Source: an uncultured Myxococcales bacterium (GTDB lineage Bacteria; Myxococcota_A; Polyangia; Fen-1088). Taken from it: a stretch of 46,849 bases of DNA. A program made the position numbers and the translations under genes. The stretch lies in the NCBI GenBank assembly GCA_937889515.1, contig CALAOV010000373.1, positions 1 through 46,849 on the forward strand. Reading direction: 5' to 3'. The notes beneath the pieces are model-generated. The model made no database searches. It saw only the letters and a program-made list of their open reading frames with translations, and was not told the DNA's origin. Position 1 is the stretch's first letter. Every line of letters starts with the position of its first letter. Positions 16,762 to 25,744 of the stretch are shown here, piece after piece.

Positions 16762-17483
16762 AGCTCGCGCTCTGCCTCGTTACCTTGAACGAGATCGAAG
16801 GCTGCAAGAAGGATGTCCCGCGGCTTCCCCGACAGGGATTCGAGCAGGTGTTTGCCATCGACGGCGGAAGCACCGACGGAACCGTCGAGTACCTCGAGAG
16901 CCAAGGGGTACCCGTTTTCGCCCAGGACATTCGCGGCTACAACGGCGCGTATATCACCGCCTTTCGCCGCTGCGAGGCCGACGCGCTGGTCCTGTTCCAC
17001 CCCAAGGGGACGATCGACCCGCTCGAAACGCTACGGTTCCGCTCTCATTTCGAAGCGGGGGCGCAGGTCGTCGTCTCCAGCCGGATCGCCCGGGGCGGCC
17101 ACAACGAGGAGGACACTAAGCTGCTGCGGCCCCGCAAGTGGTCCACCATGAGCCTCGCGCTGCTCGCCGCCGGGCTGTGGCGCCGCGAAGGGCCGGTGGT
17201 CTGGGACATCCTGCATGGGTTCAGGGGCATGACGAAGGACGCCTTCTTCGCGATCGACCCGCTCCCCTCGGGCCTCTCGATCGATCTCGAGATCGTGGTT
17301 CGCTCCTACCGTCTTCGGATGCGCCGGGTCGAGTTCCCGGTCGTCGAGAACGCGCGGGAGAGCGGGGCCACCCATTTCAAGGCGCTGCCGACCGGAAAGC
17401 GTCTCCTGAAATATCTTCGCTTCGAGCTCACCCGACCCGCGACCGCGCTCGGCCCGCACGGAAACGCTCGGGCAACCGACTGA
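16758..17483 (+). CDS. GT2 family glycosyltransferase without canonical DXD
   Basis: The product is 241 residues. The N-terminal GT-A nucleotide-binding part is clear: LALCLVTLNEIEGC, then FAIDGGSTDGTVEYLESQGV. In the position where dolichyl-phosphate-mannose-synthase-like enzymes carry a DXD motif (usually DAD), the sequence reads LVLFHPKGTIDP (FHPKG at 80-84), so the usual metal ligand is absent. The later part (DILHGFRGMTKDAFFAID, then GLSIDLEIVVRSYRL) is typical of polyprenyl-phosphate glycosyltransferases, with no membrane segments. The start overlaps the stop of the STELLO-like gene, so the two probably work in one pathway. It may use another metal geometry or be an altered paralogue. 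Confidence 0.68.
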   Translation: MKLALCLVTLNEIEGCKKDVPRLPRQGFEQVFAIDGGSTDGTVEYLESQGVPVFAQDIRGYNGAYITAFRRCEADALVLFHPKGTIDPLETLRFRSHFEAGAQVVVSSRIARGGHNEEDTKLLRPRKWSTMSLALLAAGLWRREGPVVWDILHGFRGMTKDAFFAIDPLPSGLSIDLEIVVRSYRLRMRRVEFPVVENARESGATHFKALPTGKRLLKYLRFELTRPATALGPHGNARATD

Positions 17484-17572
17484 GGGAAACGGGCGTCGCG
17501 CGGGCCCGAGAAAGCGGGGCCGAGCGCGCCGACGCGCGCGGGCGCGACAGTCAGATCACGTAGAATCGGTCC

Positions 17573-17945
17573 ATGGTCGCGCTCCTCGCATTCTGGCTGG
17601 CCTACGCGCCGCTGGAGGTCGTCGGAGGCGGAGACTGTCCCGCGCCGGCCGAGGTGAGCCGCCGGCTGACCGAGATGCTGCCCACCGCACCGGGAGAGCA
17701 GGCCGACCGGGCGGTGCATCACCGTGCCCGCATCGAGCGCGCCGGCGAGAGCGTGCATGTCGAGCTCCTGCTGCCGAACGACGAACGGATCGCGGCGCGA
17801 GATCTCGACGCGAATGGCAGCTGCGACGATCTCGCGCCGGCGGTGGCGGTCGTCATCGCGGCCTGGGAAGCGGAGCTCGATCCCCACCTCACCACGCGCG
17901 TCGATCTCCCCGCGCCCAGGATCAAGACCGCCCCGACGGCGATCC
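17573..17945 (+). pseudogene. Secreted protein gene truncated at its 3' end
   Basis: From ATG 17573 the frame gives a short signal peptide and about 120 plausible residues: CPAPAEVSRRLTEML, VHVELLLPNDERIAARDL and CDDLAPAVAVVIAAWEAEL. Around 17945 the frame enters the antisense of the minus-strand methyltransferase and becomes Arg/Ser-rich noise until a stop at 18127. In Myxococcota, proteins with this N-terminal type commonly continue into a barrel-like C-terminal domain (from memory), so the end has probably been lost. The junction coincides with the methyltransferase 3' end at 17946. Confidence 0.55.
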
Positions 17946-18767
17946 CTAGGTCTGCCGCCGGTCGGCGCCGAGGCCAGCCGGCTTGCTCCGAGGCGCGATC
18001 ACGCCTTCGGAGCGGCGCAGGATCGCGATCAAGCTGGCGCCCCGCCCGTAGGTCTCCTTCCCGCGATCGATGTCCCGCTCGAGCGCCCGCGCTTCGCCGG
18101 CAAAAAAGCGCTCGAGCGCGCGGTTGATGGGACCGGGCGGCATCGTGAAGTCGGTGCCGGCGGCACCCGCCGCCTGCTGGCGCCGTTTGCTGACCGCGCG
18201 GACCAGCTTGACGACCGGGAACAGACGGGCGTTGTAGTACGAGAGCAACCGTTCTTCGACGGCCAGGCCGCGCCAGGTCGCGCGCAGGCGTTCGGCATCG
18301 TAGCGGCGCCAGTGCCCGAAGCTCTCGTCGTGCTGGGTCCACAGCGACGGTTCGGCGGGGACGGTGATGAGGACGTGCGCCCCCGGTTTGAGGAGGGCGA
18401 GGACCTGACTCAACATCGAGAAGTCGTCTTCGACATGCTCGAGCACGTCCATCAGCAGCACGGCCGAAGCGCCCGCGAAGCGGTCGGCATGCGCCCCCAC
18501 ACCGGTCTCACAGGCGTATTCGACCGCGGAGAACCGCGCGCGGGCGTGGTCGATCGCCTGCCCGGATTCGTCGAGGCCCAGGCACCGGTAGGACGAGGCC
18601 AGCGCGGCGACGTTGGCGCCGGTCCCGCAACCGACGTCGATCACCAGCGCGTCGGGACGCGGCGGCACCACCCGTTCGAGGAGGCGTTTGACGATGGTGC
18701 GACGGCCGGCGAACCACCAATGGCGGTCCTCGATCTCGGCGTGCAGGTCGTATTGGGCCTCGTTCAT
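17946..18767 (-). CDS. Class I SAM-dependent methyltransferase
   Basis: The product is 273 residues. Motif I is VIDVGCGTG (42-50), the acidic end of the next strand is in CLGLDESGQAIDHA, and motif IV/post-I is AVLLMDVLEHVEDD. The N-terminal block DRHWWFAGRRTIVKRLLE is characteristic of the many glycan-region methyltransferases that modify sugars or lipid-linked intermediates. It is the last gene of a minus-strand run with the discoidin-like protein and the PF10131-type membrane protein, 18 bp behind the former. The acceptor is unknown. The roughly 100 residues after the catalytic core are helical and basic with no recognised domain. Confidence 0.85.
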   Translation of the reverse strand: MNEAQYDLHAEIEDRHWWFAGRRTIVKRLLERVVPPRPDALVIDVGCGTGANVAALASSYRCLGLDESGQAIDHARARFSAVEYACETGVGAHADRFAGASAVLLMDVLEHVEDDFSMLSQVLALLKPGAHVLITVPAEPSLWTQHDESFGHWRRYDAERLRATWRGLAVEERLLSYYNARLFPVVKLVRAVSKRRQQAAGAAGTDFTMPPGPINRALERFFAGEARALERDIDRGKETYGRGASLIAILRRSEGVIAPRSKPAGLGADRRQT

Positions 18768-18785
18768 GACTGGTGAGACGCGCGA

Positions 18786-19664
18786 TCAGCGAACTTCGAC
18801 CTCCGCGATCGCCGCCCCGCTGCCGAAGTACGAGAGAACGTCGACGCGAATATCGGAGACGTGCTCGGCGTCGAGGTTCAGGTCCAGCGCCGAGCGCTCC
18901 TCGGTGATCCCGTTGAAGCGACCCTCGGCGGAGGCGACCGGGCCGTTCTTGGAATAGGCCGTCACGCGGATCCGCTCGGCCGCGCGGTCCATGTAGAACT
19001 TGTTGTGTCCGTTCAGGATCCGCACGCCGTGCACCCGGCGCGGCGACGAGAATGAAATCTGCAACCAACCGGTCGAGCGATCGGGGAGATCCCACTCCGT
19101 CGACTCGATACCGTCGACCGCATAGGAGGCGGGGAAGTCACGCGAGAACATACCCGAGACCGTTACGTGCGGGCGCACCCAGACGCGCACCACCATCACG
19201 ATGAGCACGACGAGGCCGAGGCCCCCCGCGACCGCCAGGCGCAGGAGCCGCCGCCTTCGCTCGGCGGGGGTCGCCAGGCGCCGGGCGCCGAACCGACTGA
19301 GCCGCTCGGCTTCCGCCCAGATCCACTCGAAGTCCGCGGGCGGGGAGGGTGCGGCCGAGCCCGCCGTCGCCTGGTTCGAAACGCCCGCCGTGCTCGACAG
19401 GGCCTCGCGCAGCCGGTCCAGGTCTCGGAACCCGGCCCCCGCCAGCGCCGCAAACGCGCGTTCTTCGTCCGATGCCGCCGGCGCTCCAGCGACGGCGGAC
19501 GACCCATCCTGCCCACCGCGGCGAGCCCACGGTTCCAGCGCCAGGCGCAACGCGGTCGCCATCTGCGCGTGCGCCTCCGGAACCAAGCCTTCCCGCCACA
19601 GCGCGCCGGCCGTGGCGATCGCTCGCCGGGCCCGCGAAACGGCGTCCGCTCCTGGCTCGTTCAT
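18786..19664 (-). CDS. Single-pass membrane protein with discoidin (F5/8 C)-like domain
   Basis: The product is 292 residues from ATG 19664, which overlaps the stop of the upstream gene (ATGA). Residues 1-140 are Ala-rich, helical and probably cytoplasmic. A membrane segment follows at about 143-163 (AVAGGLGLVVLIVMVV). Residues 170-292 resemble a discoidin or F5/8 type C domain: YAVDGIESTEWDLP, then TGWLQISFSSPRRVHGVRIL, with the usual closing strands SDIRVDVLSYFG and AIAEVEVR. Such domains bind carbohydrates, so a role in holding or recognising the glycan made here is plausible. It is co-transcribed with the methyltransferase behind it and the membrane protein ahead of it. Confidence 0.7.
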   Translation of the reverse strand: MNEPGADAVSRARRAIATAGALWREGLVPEAHAQMATALRLALEPWARRGGQDGSSAVAGAPAASDEERAFAALAGAGFRDLDRLREALSSTAGVSNQATAGSAAPSPPADFEWIWAEAERLSRFGARRLATPAERRRRLLRLAVAGGLGLVVLIVMVVRVWVRPHVTVSGMFSRDFPASYAVDGIESTEWDLPDRSTGWLQISFSSPRRVHGVRILNGHNKFYMDRAAERIRVTAYSKNGPVASAEGRFNGITEERSALDLNLDAEHVSDIRVDVLSYFGSGAAIAEVEVR

Positions 19665-21469
19665 GCGGCAGACCTTGCCGCGCCCGCGCGCACCCGAAAC
19701 GGACCGCGCGATCGCGACCGCCACCAAGAACGTAGCGAGCCCTGGGTCAGCAGCAGGGCGAGCGCCAGCGCGAATCCTGCGCTCAGGAGGGCGCCGACAC
19801 GCTCAGCCGGCGGCGACCCGTACCAGACGCGGAGGCGATACTCGCCGGCGACCGGCAGGTGAAGACGGAGGCGTCCCCGCGCGTCGACATCCATGCTCCC
19901 GCCGCGCGGTCCGGAATTCGTCTCGAGAGCCCATCCAGGAAACCCGTGCAGCGCCAGCACCACCGTCGCGTCGTTGCGCGCGGCGCGAACCGTCATCTCG
20001 TGGCGGCTGCCGTCGCTCACGATGTCATCCACCGAGGCGCCGTCGGCGTCGAGAACCAGCTCATGCCGTGGCGACGACGGACCAGTGGGCGCCGTGCGGG
20101 GCAGATATCCGTCCTCGTCCATGGCGGCGTAGAGGCCCTGGCGGAGGCCGTCGGCCGTGTTCGGGACTCCATCCGCATTCAGGGGACGGACGGCGACCAG
20201 CGGCCACGCGCATCCAAACAGCAGGGCGGCCCCGCAGACCACCGCGATCCCGTTGCGCAGGCGGTCCCCCCAACGCTCGGAGGCCGCCGCCATCCCGATG
20301 CCCATCGCCACCGACGCGGTCAACACCGCGGGACCGAGCATCCGCCACGGAAACTGAACGAACTGCGCGGTGGGAATCAGACCCGGTCTCCAGAACCAGC
20401 TCCCCTCCGGCAGGGTCAGCGCGGCCAAACCGACCGACAGGGCCATCCAGCCGATCGCGCGACGGCCCTTGCGAAAGTTGAGGGCCAGACCCGTTAGAAC
20501 GATGAGGAGCGCGCCGACGATCAGGGGCCCGACTTTGAAAAAATTTACGCTGAAGAACTGCGCGTCGCTGAAGAACAGCGTCCCGAGCAGGAGCCACTGA
20601 TGCTGGGGGTTCGACCAGCCCGTGGCCATGATGTCCGTGTGCGCAGACGCGCGATAGGCCATCGCAGGCAGGACGTAGACCGCCGCCAGTCCGGGTGCGC
20701 AGGCGAGGGCGCCAATTGAAAACAGGGCGCGACGCCACAGGCCCGCGCGAACCAACCCCGCCGCGCTGGCCGCCACGATGATCCCGAGCAGGATGGTGCT
20801 CCAAAAGCCGAGGATCGGGTGGGTCATGATCAACATCGCGTGCGTGACGGCGGCGGCGGCCCCGAACCATCGCGCGCGTCGCGGCCGCACTTCGAGGGCT
20901 ATCGCGCGGTAGAGCGCGATGACGACCGGCAGCAACGCGAGACTGCTGAACTCGCCGATGTCGCCGCGCTCGAAGAGATCGGCAATCCGATAAGGAGCCG
21001 CCAGATAGGCGAGCGCGCCGAGCAGGGCGGCGTCGCGCTGTCGCGTTTCACCGAAGACCAGCGCATACATGCCGAGCCCCGAAATCACCGACATCGCCAG
21101 GGCGACCACCTTGAGCGCGATTGCGGGCTCGAGAAATGCCGCCGTCAACACCCCGGCCGCACCGTAGGGCAGGGGCGCATAGAACATGAACAGCGGCGAT
21201 CCGTACCCGCCGTAGAGATCGGGGCACCAGCGCGGATAGAGCAAACCACGCCGCATCTCCGTGGCCCACTCGACCGTCCTCATGATGTAGGAGTACTTCT
21301 CGTGACCCCAGAACCATTCCGCGTAGGCGAGAGGCATCCATAGGCCCACGGCCACGGCGACGACCAGGACTATTCGTGGATCGAGGCCGCGGAGGCCCGA
21401 CAGGGTTCGATGGCGCATTAGGAGAAGAGAAGCGGACCTTTGCCTCGACAGATCGGCCACGTTTGGCAT
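19661..21469 (-). CDS. Polytopic membrane protein, PF10131/YfhO-type GT-C relative
   Basis: The product is about 602 residues from ATG 21469; ATG 21418 is an alternative. The first outside loop reads LLYPRWCPDLYGGYGSPLF, followed by the FYAPLPYG block, the hallmark of the 6-pyruvoyl-tetrahydropterin-synthase-related membrane family (PF10131) and of YfhO-like proteins. About eleven membrane segments follow, then a beta-rich region (about 450-570) and one last membrane segment before a basic tail. YfhO-type proteins are GT-C glycosyltransferases or helpers in surface-polymer glycosylation, so an extracytoplasmic role is likely. It is the first gene of a three-gene minus-strand operon and is divergent from the GT39-like gene at 21612, with about 140 bp between. 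Confidence 0.7.
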   Translation of the reverse strand: MPNVADLSRQRSASLLLMRHRTLSGLRGLDPRIVLVVAVAVGLWMPLAYAEWFWGHEKYSYIMRTVEWATEMRRGLLYPRWCPDLYGGYGSPLFMFYAPLPYGAAGVLTAAFLEPAIALKVVALAMSVISGLGMYALVFGETRQRDAALLGALAYLAAPYRIADLFERGDIGEFSSLALLPVVIALYRAIALEVRPRRARWFGAAAAVTHAMLIMTHPILGFWSTILLGIIVAASAAGLVRAGLWRRALFSIGALACAPGLAAVYVLPAMAYRASAHTDIMATGWSNPQHQWLLLGTLFFSDAQFFSVNFFKVGPLIVGALLIVLTGLALNFRKGRRAIGWMALSVGLAALTLPEGSWFWRPGLIPTAQFVQFPWRMLGPAVLTASVAMGIGMAAASERWGDRLRNGIAVVCGAALLFGCAWPLVAVRPLNADGVPNTADGLRQGLYAAMDEDGYLPRTAPTGPSSPRHELVLDADGASVDDIVSDGSRHEMTVRAARNDATVVLALHGFPGWALETNSGPRGGSMDVDARGRLRLHLPVAGEYRLRVWYGSPPAERVGALLSAGFALALALLLTQGSLRSWWRSRSRGPFRVRAGAARSAA

Positions 21470-21611
21470 CTCCGTCAATGGATTGAGGGCGAGCCTACAC
21501 CAAGCAAACCCCGACCGCCCACCGGCGATCCGCCCGCCAATGCCCCCGCCCCAATCCGATCTCAGCCAAGGTACAGTACCCGCCCATAGGTCCCCCAGAC
21601 CTCTTACCGCC

Positions 21612-23216
21612 GTGATCGCCACCCCTTCCCTGAACGGAACCCGCTTCGAGCGGTTTCGCGCGCGTCGTGGGACTCGGGTCCTCCTGCTCGCGCTGCCGCT
21701 GCTGGCTCTGGTGTCGATCTTCACCATCTCCGATCTGCGGGGCGTCGACTTCGGGACCCACTGGGACGAGGACATCTGGCAGATCGATCCGGTCCGTCAG
21801 ATGGTGCAGAGTGGGGTCCTGCTGCCGCGCGCCTCGATTTACCCAACACTGGGGAAGTGGCTATCGTTCCTTCCCTCCATTCCCGCCGGAATTCGCGCGG
21901 GATTCAAACGGGGGAGCACCCCCGGCGCCGTCCAGGCCGCGATGGTCGCGGCGGTGAACGCGGCCGACTACCTGCTCACCGTTCGTCGTCTCTATATCTT
22001 CGTCAGCGCGCTGGCCATCGTCTGGGTCTACGGCGCCGGGTTGGCCCTCCGCCGCCCCTGGTGGGAGGCCCTCATCGCCGCCTGCGGCCTCGGGCTCTCC
22101 TGGGAGTACGCCTACCACGCACGCTTTGTCGCGACCGATTGCATCTTGGTGCAGTTCTCGGCCCTCACCCTGATGATGCTCGCGCTCTTCTTTCGGGGCG
22201 GAAAGTCCGGCTGGCTCTACGCCGCCGCCGCGGCCGCCGGCCTCGGGACCGGTACGAAGTACCCCGGGGTCATTCTCCTGGTGCCGGTCATGCTCTCCGG
22301 CGTCTTGACACTCCCCGCCCGCAACCTGCGCGCACAGGCGCTGCGTCTGGTCGGAATCGGTGCGACGGCCTTCGGCGTCTACCTGCTCACCACCCCCGCC
22401 ACGCTCCTCGATCCATTTGCTTTCGCCGACCAGCTCGGTTGGATCTCCAAGTACTACAAGGATGGCCACGTCGGCTACACGGTGTCGGGTGCCTGGCAGC
22501 ACTGGCGGGTGGTGCTGACCTACTTCGCGATCGCTTACTTTTCTCCCCACCGCCTGTTCTCGGTGGCTCTCTTTGCCAGCGCCGTGCTTGGCGCCGTCGC
22601 CTGGATCCGGGCCGATCGGCGCCTCGGATCGGTGCTGCTCTGCTTGCCGGTGGTGTTCCTGATCTACTTCTGCGGCAGCTATCGGGCCGTCATCGTTCGG
22701 AACTATCTCTTCCTGACGCCGTTCCTGGCCCTGTTCGCCGCCCGCGGGGTGGCCGAGATCTTCGGGCGGTTACCGCAACGCTGGGCGCGCTGGCCCCTGA
22801 CGGGTGCGCTGGTCCTGGGCTTCGCGACGAGCGCGGTTTGGTTGATCCAGGCCGGTGAGGGTATTCGCCACCCCAGTCGCCCGCGCGACGTGCAGGAGGC
22901 GCTCGCCTACGTGGCCAAACACCCCGGCACGAAATTCCGGCTGTCCGGCCAGGTTCGCGCGCTGGCCGCCAGCGAGCACCTGATCCTGCCGGCGAACGTG
23001 ACCGAAAAAAAACCCTTCGACCAGGTGGTGTTCTTCGCGCGCGCCGAAGGTCCCGGCGACCAGCTCTGGAAGTCGAACGATCCCTGGAACGCCAAGGCCA
23101 TCTTCGGAACGCGAGAGGTCAACTTCAACTGGTACACTACCTGGTGGGGACCCGACCGCATCGTGGTCATGACGGTCGCGAAAGCCAAAGCCACGGGGGT
23201 AGCGCTTGCCAACTGA
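21612..23216 (+). CDS. GT39 (PMT/ArnT-like) membrane glycosyltransferase
   Basis: The product is about 534 residues if it starts at GTG 21612; the frame is open further upstream but that part is not protein-like. A first membrane segment (23-42) is followed by the outside loop GVDFGTHWDEDIW, whose Asp-Glu pair (52-53) is where GT39 enzymes keep catalytic acidic residues. About nine further membrane segments follow, including GTGTKYPGVILLVPVML, then a soluble C-terminal part (about 430-534). GT39 enzymes use polyprenyl-phosphate sugars outside the membrane. The following GT2 gene, overlapping by 11 bp, has the features of an enzyme that would make such a donor, so the pair could be one donor-and-transferase unit. 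Confidence 0.7.
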   Translation: MIATPSLNGTRFERFRARRGTRVLLLALPLLALVSIFTISDLRGVDFGTHWDEDIWQIDPVRQMVQSGVLLPRASIYPTLGKWLSFLPSIPAGIRAGFKRGSTPGAVQAAMVAAVNAADYLLTVRRLYIFVSALAIVWVYGAGLALRRPWWEALIAACGLGLSWEYAYHARFVATDCILVQFSALTLMMLALFFRGGKSGWLYAAAAAAGLGTGTKYPGVILLVPVMLSGVLTLPARNLRAQALRLVGIGATAFGVYLLTTPATLLDPFAFADQLGWISKYYKDGHVGYTVSGAWQHWRVVLTYFAIAYFSPHRLFSVALFASAVLGAVAWIRADRRLGSVLLCLPVVFLIYFCGSYRAVIVRNYLFLTPFLALFAARGVAEIFGRLPQRWARWPLTGALVLGFATSAVWLIQAGEGIRHPSRPRDVQEALAYVAKHPGTKFRLSGQVRALAASEHLILPANVTEKKPFDQVVFFARAEGPGDQLWKSNDPWNAKAIFGTREVNFNWYTTWWGPDRIVVMTVAKAKATGVALAN

Positions 23217-24171
23217 GACCGTCTGGCTGGTGTCGCCCGTCTACTTCGACGTCGAGTCGTATACGCGCCTTCGCGACAATGCGCGCGCGGCGCTGGCTGG
23301 AGAGCCCGGGCTCGACCTTCGGCTGGTGGCCATCGACGATACCGCCGGGGCCGATCGCGACATTCGTGGGCTCGAATCGCTCCCCGGGCAGCTGGTCATT
23401 ACCCCGCCGTTTCCTCTCGGTCACCAGCGCACGCTGGTGTTCGGGCTGCGGCGGCTGTCGACGATGGTGGCAGAGAGAGATCTGATCGTCACCCTCGATG
23501 CCGACGGCGAGGACAAGCCCGAGGACTTGCCTCGGTTGCTCGCCCCCTTTCGGCAACCCGACGCCTCGCTTCGCACGGTGGTCGTGGCGGCGAGAACTCG
23601 GCGCCGCGAGAGCCCTTCCTTCAAGGTCTTTTACTTGCTGTTCAAGACCCTCTTCCAGCTGCTGACCGGAACCATCATCCGTTCGGGCAACTACGCGGCC
23701 TATCGAGGTTGGTTGACCCGCAACGTGCTGTTTCATCCCCATTTCGATCTCTCCTATTCGTCCAGCCTGCTCAGCCTGGGCCTCAACGTCCAGCGGGTGC
23801 CCTGCGAACGCGGCCTGCGCTACGCGGGCGCCTCCAAGATGACGTACGTGAAACTGATCCAGCATGGCCTTCGCATGCTGATGCCCTTCGCCGATCGCAT
23901 CGCAACCCGCGGCCTCTTGATCTTCTCTGGGCTCCTGGGGCTGGGTCTGGTGGGCGGTGCAGCGCTCCTGGGCCTGCAGATCTCCGGGAAATTTTCGTCG
24001 CCGGGATGGGTCATCTACACCCTGTGCACCGGGACCCTCCTCTGCGCGCTGGCGGCGGCCTGCATGGTGATCGTCTTCGCGCTCTTCGTGCAGGCCCAGA
24101 GCCTCTCTCTGGCCCGGCTGGATATCGGTTTGCGCGCGACGGAAACGGAAGACCGACGCCAGACGCCCTAA
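23206..24171 (+). CDS. GT2 glycosyltransferase with C-terminal membrane segments (polyprenyl-phosphate sugar synthase-like)
   Basis: The product is 321 residues from TTG 23206. It has a GT-A fold with TVWLVSPVYFDVESY, then the metal-binding DAD at 98-100 in IVTLDADGEDKPEDLP. In the second half are FQLLTGTIIRSGNYAAYR and VPCERGLRYAGASKMTYVKL, the pattern of GtrB/DPMS-type enzymes that place a sugar on polyprenyl phosphate. Two membrane segments (about 225-250 and 263-290) anchor the C-terminus. It overlaps the GT39-like gene by 11 bp. It meets the minus-strand 24168 gene tail to tail with a 4-bp overlap. Confidence 0.8.
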   Translation: MPTETVWLVSPVYFDVESYTRLRDNARAALAGEPGLDLRLVAIDDTAGADRDIRGLESLPGQLVITPPFPLGHQRTLVFGLRRLSTMVAERDLIVTLDADGEDKPEDLPRLLAPFRQPDASLRTVVVAARTRRRESPSFKVFYLLFKTLFQLLTGTIIRSGNYAAYRGWLTRNVLFHPHFDLSYSSSLLSLGLNVQRVPCERGLRYAGASKMTYVKLIQHGLRMLMPFADRIATRGLLIFSGLLGLGLVGGAALLGLQISGKFSSPGWVIYTLCTGTLLCALAAACMVIVFALFVQAQSLSLARLDIGLRATETEDRRQTP

Positions 24172-25721
24172 TGGTGGTGGCGGCAAACGGACCAGCGGGC
24201 GTCGAGCTTGTCGAGCAGGCGCGGGTTGAACAGGCGAAAATGTTTGTATTGCCCCTCGAAGCCTAGGGCGATCCCGATGACCACCGTCGCCAGGGCCAGG
24301 AGCGCGCACCCTGCGATCACCAGCCGACGCGAGATCACCCGTTGCCTTAACCGGTGGTAGAGCAGCCAACTGCCGAGCGCCCCCCCGAGCACGATTCCCC
24401 CCACCGCGTCGCCCAGATATCGCATCGTCGCGGTCAGCAGGGGGAGCTCGACGACAAGCGTCCCGAAACCAACGATCAAAAAGGCGAGGATCGCCCAGAC
24501 CATCGTCGCGCTCTGGGGGTCGAGCACCCTACGGTCGCGCCAGGCGCGCCACGACGACCGCACCGGGATGGCAAGCGTCACGATCCAGAGCCAAGACCAC
24601 GGCACGGCGACCAGAAATCCGGTCACCTGTTCGTAGACGTAGTAACCCGGCGGCATGTGGAGCCATTTCGGAAGGGCACCGTCGCCCATCGCCTCCACGG
24701 CGAAGAAGAACGGAAACCTGCAGGACTCGACGAGCGGGCGGAGCGCGTAGCTGTAGAGGTTGGCGGGGATGAAGGCGGCGTTGGCCGTGAAAGCGATCCA
24801 CGTGAGCTGATAGTGCCTCCCGAAATCAAACCACGACTCGAAGCGCGCCTTGTTGTAGGCCAGCAGGGCCGCCACGCCGATTGCCACCGGCGCGGCGAGC
24901 CAGATCGAGGCCACCATTCGCCGGCGCCAGCGATCTGCACCGCCGCCGCCGCCGGCCCAAAGAACGGTCGCCAGGAACAAGAGCACGACGGCCGGGGCCA
25001 AGGTCACGCGACAACCCAGCGCCAGGGCCCAGCAGACGCCGGCGCCGAGCAGGCCATTTCGGTAGAGCCTGCCCGAGCTCGCCCGCCAGACCGCCTCGAA
25101 GGCAAACAGCAGGCCGCTGAGCAGGAAGGCGTGCCCGCCGACGATCGCGGCTTCGTAGACGCCCGCACGCCCGAGGTTGTAGAGCGTGGGGTTGGCGAGC
25201 CCGAAGGCCGCCACGCCGATCGCGACGAGCGTCGTCGGAAGACCCGAGCAGAGGCGCCGCGCGACCCGGGCGATGAGGACCGTCCCCGCCAGGAGCTGTA
25301 ACGTGGCCAGCCCGAACACCGGATATTGGTCGCCGACCTCGACCCTGATCCGAAAGAGGATCTTGACGACGGCCAGGAGGAGGGCCGGCACGGGACCCCA
25401 GTAGAGGTAAAAGTGTCCCTTGAAGAGGCTGGCGTCCCAATACCAGAGACTCGCGTTCGCCGGATCGAGCGGGTGGGGGCTGGCGACGAGGGCGGCCGGT
25501 GGCTCGAGGGACAGATGCAGGTGCCCGGCGCGGAAACCTTCGGCCTGAAAGTTCAAGTAGGTGACGTAGGTCGGCCAGCCCGTCAGCTTCCCGGCCGAGA
25601 CGATGAAGACGTACACACCCTCGACCGCCAAAGCGACCAGCGCGAGCACCAGCCAGCGCGGCGGCCGGCGGAGGACCCGCAGACCGGCCAGGAGATACTC
25701 TTTAGGCTTGCGCCGCGGCAC
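24168..25721 (-). CDS. Polytopic membrane protein, three-paralogue GT-C-like family (copy 2)
   Basis: The product is 517 residues from GTG 25721. It is colinear with the 11443 product: the basic N-terminus LRRPPRWLVLALVALAVE, QAEGFRAGHLHL at exactly 59-70, FYLYWGPVPALLLAVVK, VGDQYPVF, AGVYEAAIVGGHAFLLSGLL, LGCRVTLAPAVVLLF and YNKARFESWFDFG. The identity with copy 1 is high enough to be evident by eye, higher than with copy 3. Around ten membrane segments are visible, and the C-terminal tail is short and His-rich. It lies between a GT2 gene (convergent) and the transaldolase/gmhA pair (divergent). Confidence 0.65.
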   Translation of the reverse strand: MPRRKPKEYLLAGLRVLRRPPRWLVLALVALAVEGVYVFIVSAGKLTGWPTYVTYLNFQAEGFRAGHLHLSLEPPAALVASPHPLDPANASLWYWDASLFKGHFYLYWGPVPALLLAVVKILFRIRVEVGDQYPVFGLATLQLLAGTVLIARVARRLCSGLPTTLVAIGVAAFGLANPTLYNLGRAGVYEAAIVGGHAFLLSGLLFAFEAVWRASSGRLYRNGLLGAGVCWALALGCRVTLAPAVVLLFLATVLWAGGGGGADRWRRRMVASIWLAAPVAIGVAALLAYNKARFESWFDFGRHYQLTWIAFTANAAFIPANLYSYALRPLVESCRFPFFFAVEAMGDGALPKWLHMPPGYYVYEQVTGFLVAVPWSWLWIVTLAIPVRSSWRAWRDRRVLDPQSATMVWAILAFLIVGFGTLVVELPLLTATMRYLGDAVGGIVLGGALGSWLLYHRLRQRVISRRLVIAGCALLALATVVIGIALGFEGQYKHFRLFNPRLLDKLDARWSVCRHHH

Positions 25722-25744
25722 CCAGAAACCGCGCGGAGTCTCGC

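Noticed and set aside
17484-17572. GC-rich inverted repeats after the 16758 GT2 gene as a terminator
   Set aside because: Several alternative pairings are possible in almost pure GC sequence and no T run follows, so no specific hairpin could be supported.
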